Shown here piece by piece: positions 1 through 7,449 of a stretch of DNA of 41,686 nucleotides; position 1 is the first letter of the stretch, and each line of letters opens with the position of its first letter. The position numbers and the translations under genes were made by a program. Location: positions 1-41,686 of the forward strand of contig NZ_JSZE01000055.1 of the NCBI RefSeq assembly GCF_000802365.1, read 5' to 3'. The DNA comes from Xanthomonas cannabis pv. cannabis. Its GTDB lineage: Bacteria; Pseudomonadota; Gammaproteobacteria; Xanthomonadales; Xanthomonadaceae. The notes beneath the pieces are model-generated. The model was not told the DNA's origin, ran no database searches, and saw only the letters and a list, made by a program, of their open reading frames with translations.

Positions 1-21
1 GCCAACTATCTGGTGCTGTGT

Positions 22-109
22 CCTCACCGATTGCGGGACCCTTGGCGGCATTGATGCGGCCAAGGAGCCCCCATGGATGGATTTACGGCGTGTCCCGCGA
101 GCGGTGAGG
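22..109 (+). repeat. Palindromic repeat, unit A copy 1
   Basis: An 88-bp unit bounded by 8-bp inverted ends, CCTCACCG at 22-29 and CGGTGAGG at 102-109. It is nearly identical to 454-541. Its body is approximately the reverse complement of the B units at 241-342 and 579-673. The copies share an inner arm, and the intact palindrome GGCGGCATGGATGCCGCC is visible in copy 2. This looks like a short non-autonomous palindromic element rather than a gene. Confidence 0.75.
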
Positions 110-240
110 GCGCCGCGCCCTCGACCAGACGTGAAGACAGCCAAGTGATCGCAGTGCGCACAGTGCAGGCGTCTCGACCTGATTGCTCATGACGGACAGA
201 TCAGGCGGAGAGCGGATCATCTGCGCCTTTGCTGCAAGGC

Positions 241-342
241 CCTTGCCCGCCCACCATCGCAGGACACGCTGCAAGTACGTCCATGTAAGCTCCGTGGCGG
301 CATCCATGCCGCCAAGGGTCCCGCGACGGTGAGCGGGCAAGG
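241..342 (-). repeat. Palindromic repeat, unit B copy 1
   Basis: A 102-bp unit with perfect 10-bp terminal inverted repeats, CCTTGCCCGC at 241-250 and GCGGGCAAGG at 333-342. Read on the minus strand its body matches unit A (the GGACCCTTGGCGGCATGGAT core and flanks), so A and B are the same family in opposite orientation with different ends. No coding potential is apparent in 1-774. Confidence 0.75.
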
Positions 343-453
343 ACCAGTCGCGTTGGTCGGTGTGCAGAGCTTTTAACAGAGCAACCAGTAAACCGTGCGA
401 CGCGGTATCTTCGCTCTTCAGTAGAACCACCAGCCAACTGTCTGGTGCGGTGT

Positions 454-541
454 CCTCACCGATTGCGGGACCCTTGGCGGCATGGATGCCGCCACGGAGC
501 CCCCATGGATGGGTTTACGGCGTGTCCCGCGAGCGGTGAGG
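454..541 (+). repeat. Palindromic repeat, unit A copy 2
   Basis: Second copy of the unit at 22-109, offset by 432 bp, with the same CCTCACCG/CGGTGAGG ends. The identity extends leftward over the flank (CCAACT-TCTGGTG just upstream of both copies), so a segment larger than the unit itself was duplicated. Confidence 0.75.
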
Positions 542-578
542 GCACCGCGCCCTCGACGTCTTGCGTGTGCTGCAGAGC

Positions 579-673
579 CCTTGCCCGCCCACCATCGCGG
601 GACACGCTGCAAGTACATCCTTGTAAGCTCTGGCGCGGCATCCATGCCGCCCACGGTCCCACGAGCGGTGAGG
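579..673 (-). repeat. Palindromic repeat, unit B copy 2
   Basis: Related to 241-342. The left half (CCTTGCCCGCCCACCATCGC, then the GCAAGTAC-TCC-TGTAAGCTC region) is conserved. The right end instead carries the unit-A type end CGGTGAGG, so this copy is a hybrid of the two end types. It lies immediately downstream of unit A copy 2, making an A-B inverted pair as in 22-342. Confidence 0.65.
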
Positions 674-774
674 ACACACCCTCGACGCTGCGGTATTTGC
701 TGCAATTCAGACGCAATGACGTCACTGTGCAGTTGACCAAAAGCGTCATGCTGCAATCGTGGTACTCATTGCCG

Positions 775-1941
775 TCATCGCTCGTCACGGCCCAACACCT
801 GCGCCGCGTCCACGATATCCACGCCCTGTAGTTGGCCTAGCCACTGATCGAACCAGGGCTTGTGCATGGCACCGACCACTGCAAGCACGCGTGCACCGGG
901 TTGGTCGGCAAAGCTGGCGCGGACATTGGACACCATGCGCAGGTTGCGGATCTCCCAACCGGAGACGTAGCGATAACCATAGTGCTGCGTCGAGCTTTCG
1001 CTCAATGCGACGCGAAAATCCACCGCGATGGCCAACTGCTGGCTGGCTGGTAGATTGATCGCGCGGTAGAGCTCCAGCAGTCTGCCTTCGCCAGCCAGGG
1101 TGTCTTCATGCGCACGCATGGCACGTGCTCGCGGCGCGGCCTTGTCCCAGGCTGCTTGAATTGCCTTGCCGTAGGCCGCCGGATCGCCCAGATCGACGTT
1201 GTCGCCGGTGTGATCGTCGGCCGGGTACACACGCTGTAAACCAAGCTGTGCTGCCAGCCGCGCGGCGATCTGGTTGCTCTCGTTGGGGTGGTCCTCTGCC
1301 TTGCGCAAGTGTGCGACCAGCACGGTATCCAGTCCGTCGCCGGCGTGCTGCTCTGCGTGCGCCAGCTGCAGCCATTGCACGAGCGCAGAGGAGGGATCGC
1401 CCGCGGCCAGAAACAACGCCGCCAGCCGGCGACGTTGTGCCGGGGTCGGTGCGTCCGGCCAGGACTTCAGAGCGGTACGCGCCTGGCCAATGGCGGTTGG
1501 CACATCCAGACCAGTGGCCCGCGCAGCCTCGGTGGTGTCCGGACAATAGGTGGTGGTGTCTTCCGGCAGATAGATCATGGGATGTCTGCGCATCAAATCG
1601 CAGGTTTCGCCCGAAAGATCCTCCGTCGTGATGATGGTGGGCTTGTAGGCCGCCAGCCGGTCAAGCAACGGTTGCAGGCGCGCGGCAGAGGCATCGCTGC
1701 CCTTGGGTAACTGCGACAGGTGCACGCTGCCAAGAACCAGCACCTGCGTGCGTGGCGCGGCCATCTCTGCATCCAGTTGCGACAGGTCCACCTGTGCCTG
1801 TGCGATGCAGGGCATGATAAGCATGAGCACCGCCGACCACCGCACGCGACGTCGCAAGCGAGTGGGCACAACCGGTGATGGAGCGGAACGTGCATCGGCT
1901 GTGTCGCCGCCGCCCGCTTTGGGATAGGAGGGAATCTGCAT
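775..1941 (-). CDS. Secreted DUF5694-like protein (TraB/PrgY-type fold candidate)
   Basis: A 388-residue protein. The start at 1941 is chosen because AAGGA lies five bases upstream. A longer reading frame to 1986 has no such site. Residues about 27-50 form a basic stretch (RLRRRVRW) plus hydrophobic core ending AQA, a Sec signal peptide, so the protein is probably periplasmic. The mature N-terminus carries the segment QVLVLGSVHLSQLPKG, typical of DUF5694 proteins, a group distantly related to TraB/PrgY-like proteins with a G-H motif near the N-terminus. The biochemical role is unknown. It is transcribed toward the repeat cluster and shares orientation with the peptidase gene 338 bp upstream, but that gap argues against tight coupling. 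The DUF assignment is from motif memory, not a search. Confidence 0.65.
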   Translation of the reverse strand: MQIPSYPKAGGGDTADARSAPSPVVPTRLRRRVRWSAVLMLIMPCIAQAQVDLSQLDAEMAAPRTQVLVLGSVHLSQLPKGSDASAARLQPLLDRLAAYKPTIITTEDLSGETCDLMRRHPMIYLPEDTTTYCPDTTEAARATGLDVPTAIGQARTALKSWPDAPTPAQRRRLAALFLAAGDPSSALVQWLQLAHAEQHAGDGLDTVLVAHLRKAEDHPNESNQIAARLAAQLGLQRVYPADDHTGDNVDLGDPAAYGKAIQAAWDKAAPRARAMRAHEDTLAGEGRLLELYRAINLPASQQLAIAVDFRVALSESSTQHYGYRYVSGWEIRNLRMVSNVRASFADQPGARVLAVVGAMHKPWFDQWLGQLQGVDIVDAAQVLGRDER

Positions 1942-2279
1942 GACGTTCCTTGTGGAAGGCGCATGTCCGCGCTGCCGCAAGCGCACGCCGCGGCAGTGGA
2001 CGTGCGGTGAGTGTGCCCGAGGCAGTACGCGTCGGGCCCGGCCGGAAAGTCATGCGGTCAAATGGCAGGGGGCGTTAGCGTGCACAGACCACGACGCACC
2101 TGCCTGATGCCGAAACATCGGCCGCGTGGTACGCGCCGCGCGCAAGTCGCCTGCGTCTGCGACTGCGTCAGGCAAACCTGCAGAGAGCCGAGAGGGGAGC
2201 GGCGACTGCGGCGGCAGTCACCACGCTTAGACGCGGGCGTTGGTGCTGGCCCTGTGCGCTGTAATGGCCGCCCGCGGTA
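1942..2279. other. Intergenic region, no gene seen
   Basis: 338 bp between two minus-strand genes. It must hold the promoter and leader of the DUF5694-like gene, of which only the ribosome-binding AAGGA just upstream of 1941 is clear. No convincing ORF, repeat or strong terminator hairpin was recognised. Confidence 0.5.
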
Positions 2280-3872
2280 TCACCCGCGGCGCTCTCGGTC
2301 CGGTCGCAGCGCGTCGGTCAGGCGTGCGCCGTCGGGCACGCCCAATCCCGTGTTGGCATCCCAGCCGGCGGATGCACGGAAGCCGGCGTTGTCGCCGGCA
2401 ACGATGTCGCGGAACGCATCCGGTCGCCCGTACAGGCGCGGCAGCACGAAGTGGGGCTGCATTCCGTTTGCACCATAGATGCGTGCCAGCAGGGCCGCCC
2501 ATAGGGGTGCGGCGGCACTGGTCCCGCCCATCACCGCCGGCTGCCCGTTGATCGACAGGTAGTAACCGGTCTGCGCATCGGCGTTGGCGGCCACATCGGG
2601 AACGCCGCGCATGCGCAGTTGGCGAGATTGGTGCTGCGCATCGGTCAGGCGCAGATCTTTCTGCCAGGCCGGGCGTGCGAAAAACCTGCTTTGTCCGCCG
2701 CCGCCGTTGGCCCACGCCTGCTCGTCGGCGCTGTCCGCCGTGACCTGCAGCCGGGTGCCGCCGCAGGCCAGCACGAACGGGCTGGATGCCGGAAAGCACA
2801 CGTTCAAGCCAGGCTGCCCATCGCTGGCCCCATCGTCGCCGGCGGCGATGCACACCGTAATGCCCAGCAACGCCGCTGCCTGAAACGCGCAGTCGTAGGC
2901 CTGGCGCGATTGCAGCGTCCACTGCGCTTCGGTGAAGCCCCAGCTGATGCCGATCACGCCGGGCGCGTGCTCGGTATCGTGGATGGCGGCATTGATCGCT
3001 TCGAGAAACCCGTTGTCGGTATTGGGCGCGAAATACACCACCAGCTTGGCACCCGGCGCGATGGCACCGGCGATCTGGATATCCATCTGCGCTTCGACAT
3101 CGGCATCATCGGTGCCGGTCCCGGCGACATTGTCGGCGCCCGGCAGCACCACATCCACCAGGGTGGGCATGGGCAGGCGCAGCTGCGCGAAGTAGGTCTG
3201 CATCTGTGCACGCGTGTAACCGCCGCCCAGCACGATGATGCCGATGCACTGCCCGTGCCCGTCGTGCTCGGGAAAGCCGTAGAGCTGGGCCAGTTGCGGC
3301 GGCGTGTACTGCATGATCGGCGCGTCGCCTTCGGCCGATGCGACCGGTGGCGTGGGTGCCTGGGGCGCCGCTTGTGTGGGCGCGGGCGTGGGTGCAGCGG
3401 GGAGTGTCTGCGCCTGCGGGCGCGCATCCAGCCCCAGCACGCCGGTGACGATGCCGTCGAGCGTCTGCGGGATCGATACCGGGCCGGTGCGGCCGCGATA
3501 CCGCATTATACCGTCCACGTACTCACGCAGGCTCACCTGGAAAGCGGCTTCGCACTGCTGCACGCTGCCCTCCAGGATGACGTTGCCGCTGTCGGCATGC
3601 GCGCGCTCCACCCTGAGCCCGTAGCTGGCCGCGAACTGCGCAACCGCCTGCAGATCGGCCTGGCTGGCCGCAAAGCGCGCACTGAATTCCTCACGCGAGA
3701 ATGCCACCGGCAGGGTTCCTGCCTGCAGCTGCAGCAAGACCTCGGCGGCGGCGTTGAGCGCCGGCATGCGCAGCACCAGCAGCACGCGCAGGCGCTCATC
3801 CCCCGGCGGTGGCCCTGCCTGGAGCGTGGAGGCCACGGGTTGGCGTTCACTGCCGGGGAGGATGGTATGCAT
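2280..3872 (-). CDS. S53 family serine-carboxyl peptidase (sedolisin/kumamolisin type)
   Basis: A 530-residue acid-type endopeptidase. I place the start at 3872 (MHTILPG) because the first 213 residues of the longest frame are Arg/Cys-rich and unlike the family; no strong Shine-Dalgarno is present. Residues about 25-160 fit the pro-kumamolisin activation domain. A Pro/Ala/Thr-rich linker follows at about 160-185, then the S53 catalytic domain. The catalytic pair Glu260 and Asp264 is seen in VEAQMD. The oxyanion Asp is in AAGDDGASDG, the nucleophile Ser452 in GGTSAAAP, and a C-terminal calcium site is suggested by FRDIVAGDN. There is no classical signal peptide, so the secretion route is unclear. 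It is divergent from the glycosidase gene at 4309, which suggests a joint role in degrading cell-wall glycoprotein. The family is certain; the substrate is inferred. Confidence 0.9.
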   Translation of the reverse strand: MHTILPGSERQPVASTLQAGPPPGDERLRVLLVLRMPALNAAAEVLLQLQAGTLPVAFSREEFSARFAASQADLQAVAQFAASYGLRVERAHADSGNVILEGSVQQCEAAFQVSLREYVDGIMRYRGRTGPVSIPQTLDGIVTGVLGLDARPQAQTLPAAPTPAPTQAAPQAPTPPVASAEGDAPIMQYTPPQLAQLYGFPEHDGHGQCIGIIVLGGGYTRAQMQTYFAQLRLPMPTLVDVVLPGADNVAGTGTDDADVEAQMDIQIAGAIAPGAKLVVYFAPNTDNGFLEAINAAIHDTEHAPGVIGISWGFTEAQWTLQSRQAYDCAFQAAALLGITVCIAAGDDGASDGQPGLNVCFPASSPFVLACGGTRLQVTADSADEQAWANGGGGQSRFFARPAWQKDLRLTDAQHQSRQLRMRGVPDVAANADAQTGYYLSINGQPAVMGGTSAAAPLWAALLARIYGANGMQPHFVLPRLYGRPDAFRDIVAGDNAGFRASAGWDANTGLGVPDGARLTDALRPDRERRG

Positions 3873-4308
3873 GCAGGATGGCTCTCGATCGGGAGGGGGC
3901 GTTGCGTGCGGCAGGCCGGTGGTGGAGGTCGGCTGCCGCCGGGCGCAACCACGCCCCAGCCTGCCTGCACCGCCATCCGCGTGACAGTAAAGCGCATGCA
4001 CCGTCTGCGTAGCGCCTTGCCGGCGCACGTGCTCGATCGGCAGGCGAAGCGGGACGCCCTTCGGTGGCGCCACTGGCAAACGGGGCGTGCAACGTTGCAG
4101 CCAGGCCAGCGTGCTGCAGCAGCGCCTCAGATCCTGAGACAGCGCCATCGTCCTGTGCGCACTGCCACGCCCTGCATCGGCAAGCGCCTGCGCAGCCCTG
4201 CCGTGCATCGGGCGGTGTGCAGAGTTCCGCACGCGCACCCGACCTGTGCCACAAGACGCCGAGGGGCGGCGCGCGCACGATGCGGGTTGATCACTCAAGG
4301 GCGCGACG
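3873..4308. other. Divergent intergenic region between peptidase and glycosidase
   Basis: 436 bp that must carry divergent promoters for the S53 peptidase (minus) and the Tat-exported glycosidase (plus). I found no clear operator palindrome and no TTCGC-N15-TTCGC (PIP-box) arrangement here. Reading frames crossing it are shadows with poor composition. Confidence 0.45.
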
Positions 4309-6666
4309 ATGGATCGGAGAAGCTTTCTGCGGCAGGGCGTGGCCGCAACCGCGGCACTCGGCACCGGCGCAGCGCTGGCGGCGCAGGCCGTCCCCTCGGC
4401 TGCTTCGTTGCCCCCTCCGTCGGCACCGCCGCGGCTGGAGCCGCTGCCCTCGGCAGCGCACGTGGGCAGCAAGCTCTGCAGTGTTCGGCATCTGCGGCAG
4501 GACTGGACCATCTACGAGCATCTCGACGACCCACAGGGTGCGCTGACGCTGTGGACCGACAGCGGCATGCTGCGCCTGGACAAACGCACCGAGCCGGCCT
4601 ATCCGGCAGAGGGCAAGCCCTACTTCGGCATGCCGCTGGCCGAGGTGGCGATGGCCGAGGCCGATCTGCTCGCCGACCGCCTGCTGCGCGATGGCGACCC
4701 GGACGAGGCACAGGTGCGCGATGTGGCGCCGCCGCCGGCGTCCTTGCTCGACCCCAAGGACAACGGCGGCCGCTGGCCGTGGACCACCTTCGTCGGCACG
4801 CGCGAAAGCCTGGACACCATGCCGATCCTGCCCAACGGCCGCAGCCGCACCTCGCGTCCGGAACATGCCTTCACCGAGCTGGGCGAGGAAGCGCTGATCA
4901 AGCGCCGCGAAGAAGGCATGCTGGGTGGCTGGATGCCGGCGGTGCGCAAGGTCATGCGCCGCGACGGCGAGCCCGATGCCTGGTACGACGTGCTGGTGTT
5001 TGCCGATGTGCGCGCCACTGATCGCTTCGTGGTGCAGACCTGGCACCGCACGATGCAGGTGCGGGGCGGCGAAATCGTGGCGGTGCATTACACGCACAGT
5101 TACCCCGAATTTGCGCCATCGCGTAGCGCCGCCACTGCCGAACAGTTCTACGCGGCACTGATCGATTTCGCCGCGTACTGGCAGCAGGCGCTGGACGGTA
5201 CCGTGCAAGCGCAACTGCCCGATAGCAGCTGGAACGACATGGCGCAGTTCGCGTTCGCGCGCGAGCTGGTGGTGCGCCCGGGTGGCGATTACCCCAAGTA
5301 CGGTGCGGTGGAGCGCGACTATTACGGCAACGAATACGATGGCTTCCAGGACACGTTTACCAGTTCGTTCTACGCCAACCTGGAGTGGGGCCGCTTCGCG
5401 CAGGCGGCGGCGGTGCTCGATAACTACTTCGACGATTTCGTGCAGGACGATGGCTTGCCGAACATGCGTGGGCCCGAGGTCGGCCAGTTCGGGCTGACCT
5501 TGTCGCTGCTGGCGCGCTACCTGCGTTACACCGGCGATGCGCCACGGCTGCGGCGCGTGTTGCCCAAGATTGCCGCCACCGCACAGGTGCTATGCGATCT
5601 CCACGACCAGGCACTGGCATTGCCGCGCAGCGCGCACGGGCATGGCCTGCTGCATGGCTGGAACGAATCCGATGCCTGCCTGTTTCCCGATCCATCATTG
5701 TGGTGGAAGCCGTATTACGCCAACAGCGCGCTGACGATCCGGGGTTGGGAAGACATCGCGCAGGTGTGGAGGACGCTCGGCGGCGATGTTGGCCAGGCAA
5801 CGCAGTGGCAGCGCCGCGCCAGGCAACTGCGCGCGCGCCTGGAAGCCAGCCTGCGTGCCAACGTGCGCCGCAACCTCTCGCCACGGTATGTGGGCCCGTT
5901 GCCCGGCACCACACTGACCTTCCGCCAATCGCTGCTGCAGGAAAAACCCAGCGAACAGCAATGGCCGCATCGTGCCTATGCCGAGCTGCTGCAGGCCGAC
6001 GTACTGCCGGACGATCTGGCCAACCTGGTGGTCGATTGCCTGCGCGGCCATGGCGGTACCAGCATCGGGGTAGTGGCCAATATCGCGCCGCCGGAACCGG
6101 GCAGCCGCGATCTGCTCGGCTTCATCTCCTACGGCTATGCCCAGCAGCTGCTGCGGCTGGATCGCATCGAGGAGTACCTGCTGTTCGTCTACGCCCACCG
6201 CTACCAGGTGCACACGCGCGGCAGCTGGACGGCAGGCGAGGTCAGTGGCATCACCGGTGGCATGCCGTTGTTCTGCATGCCGGCGCAGATGACCATTCCG
6301 CTGCTGCTGCGCTGGATGCTGGTCAGCGACGACAGCGCGGGCGAGCAGCTGTTCCTTGCCCGCGCGCTGCCACGTGCGTGGCTGGGCAGTGGTGCACACG
6401 TCGGCATCACCGCGGCGCCCACGCGCTGGGGCACGGTCACGCTGAGCCTGCAGACCGACGTGGCCGCGCGGCGTATCGATGCAGAGGTGCAGTTACCCGT
6501 GCGTGCACCCAAACGCACCTGGCTGACCCTGCGTGCACCAGCGGGCACGCGCCTGCAGCGCGTGCTCATCGACGAGACACCGGCGCGCCTGCAAGGTCCG
6601 CATGCTGACCGCGTGGCGCTGCCCGCAGGCGCGGCAACGGTCAGGGTGAAGGCGTGGTACGGCTGA
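4309..6666 (+). CDS. Tat-exported (alpha/alpha)6-barrel glycoside hydrolase, candidate GH121
   Basis: 785 residues. The N-terminus MDRRSFLRQG followed by an Ala-rich hydrophobic stretch is a twin-arginine signal peptide, so the enzyme is periplasmic. From about residue 290 the helical-hairpin pattern of a six-hairpin toroid is visible. It has acidic clusters that may include catalytic residues: YYGNEYDGFQD, NMRGPEVGQFGL and HGWNESD. The C-terminal 100 residues look like a beta domain. It sits upstream of a TonB receptor and a GH127 beta-L-arabinofuranosidase. In Bifidobacterium longum and, as I recall, in X. euvesicatoria, GH127 works with a GH121 beta-L-arabinobiosidase on hydroxyproline-linked arabinosides. 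That context is the main reason for the GH121 proposal. A GH116 or other toroid family remains possible, and the exact family is unproven. Confidence 0.6.
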   Translation: MDRRSFLRQGVAATAALGTGAALAAQAVPSAASLPPPSAPPRLEPLPSAAHVGSKLCSVRHLRQDWTIYEHLDDPQGALTLWTDSGMLRLDKRTEPAYPAEGKPYFGMPLAEVAMAEADLLADRLLRDGDPDEAQVRDVAPPPASLLDPKDNGGRWPWTTFVGTRESLDTMPILPNGRSRTSRPEHAFTELGEEALIKRREEGMLGGWMPAVRKVMRRDGEPDAWYDVLVFADVRATDRFVVQTWHRTMQVRGGEIVAVHYTHSYPEFAPSRSAATAEQFYAALIDFAAYWQQALDGTVQAQLPDSSWNDMAQFAFARELVVRPGGDYPKYGAVERDYYGNEYDGFQDTFTSSFYANLEWGRFAQAAAVLDNYFDDFVQDDGLPNMRGPEVGQFGLTLSLLARYLRYTGDAPRLRRVLPKIAATAQVLCDLHDQALALPRSAHGHGLLHGWNESDACLFPDPSLWWKPYYANSALTIRGWEDIAQVWRTLGGDVGQATQWQRRARQLRARLEASLRANVRRNLSPRYVGPLPGTTLTFRQSLLQEKPSEQQWPHRAYAELLQADVLPDDLANLVVDCLRGHGGTSIGVVANIAPPEPGSRDLLGFISYGYAQQLLRLDRIEEYLLFVYAHRYQVHTRGSWTAGEVSGITGGMPLFCMPAQMTIPLLLRWMLVSDDSAGEQLFLARALPRAWLGSGAHVGITAAPTRWGTVTLSLQTDVAARRIDAEVQLPVRAPKRTWLTLRAPAGTRLQRVLIDETPARLQGPHADRVALPAGAATVRVKAWYG

Positions 6667-7449
6667 GGCACGGCACCGCGCGCCAGCCCGGCGGTGCTGC
6701 GCCGCCGGGCCGTGCAGCATTGCGCAATTGGCACAACTGCTGACCTTCCCGATATGCCCGACCACAGGCGCTGCAATCGGTGCGCCTCGCCGGTGTGCCA
6801 GCAGCCATGATGCCGCGCACGCCTTGCAGGAATGGAAGGGTGTGGCCGTCAAAGCGAAGCATGCCCCCGGTGCCGGTGCCGGCGCTGCCGGTGCTGCACC
6901 GTGAGTACTAGTGGCTCCTGGCCCGCTCTTCACGAGGACACGCGTGTACCTCGTCGTACCTCAACCGTCGCGTGCTGCATCAGCATCCAGCGCTAGCGGC
7001 CATCTTGCCGGTCCTTGCCCCGTTGCAATGGCCTCTCGCACGTTTGCAACCCCGGCAATCACTGCACATCAATGTGCGTGCGATTGCGGACTGAAGCGCG
7101 TTCGCGCCAACGGCGCACGATGGTTCACTTGCGAACCATGCTGTTTTCCGCACGCGCTGTCGCCAAATGCGACAAGACGTGACGCGTGCGCACAGGCACA
7201 TTGTGACCAGCTGATGAAACTGAAGCGCATGGGCGCCTTCAGTACGGAATCAAATTCTTCCTGGCAACACGCGTTGCAGCGCGATCTTTCGATCGCCTGT
7301 GCCGCAGGTTGTCCGCGTGTCTGCAATACGGCGTGAGCAGCGGTTTCGCTGCGTCATGCGTCTGCCAATCACCTCGACCTGCGCCGCTGTACGCCGGCAC
7401 GGGCGTGTGTTGCCCATCGTTCGCCTGCTGTACGACTCAGGAGCCTTGC
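6667..7449. other. Long non-coding leader upstream of the TonB receptor
   Basis: 783 bp without a convincing gene between the glycosidase stop and the receptor start. It contains a 20-bp interrupted palindrome at 7119-7138 and a TGTGA half-site near 7201. The one long plus-strand frame (6911-7336) has unusual Cys-rich composition and no ribosome-binding site, so I treat it as chance. The length suggests an independent, regulated promoter for the receptor, and possibly an unrecognised small RNA. Confidence 0.45.
7119..7138. promoter_or_regulatory. Interrupted palindrome, possible operator for the arabinoside locus
   Basis: ATGGTTC and GAACCAT form perfect 7-bp inverted arms separated by six bases, about 310 bp upstream of the TonB receptor start. 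The size is typical of a dimeric repressor site. No regulator gene is adjacent, so the cognate factor is unknown. Confidence 0.35.

Noticed and set aside
2619-5021. 800-codon plus-strand frame opposite the peptidase and running into the glycosidase
   Set aside because: It is antisense to the S53 gene, whose catalytic motifs are intact, then out of frame with the Tat-exported glycosidase. Arg/Gly/His-rich composition without domains marks it as a high-GC shadow.
6911-7336. 141-codon frame in the receptor leader
   Set aside because: No ribosome-binding site, Cys-rich low-complexity composition, no recognisable motif. Left as non-coding.
3873-7449. HrpX-type PIP box upstream of the cell-wall genes
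   Set aside because: TTCGC elements occur singly but no pair with about 15-bp spacing was found in the non-coding parts.
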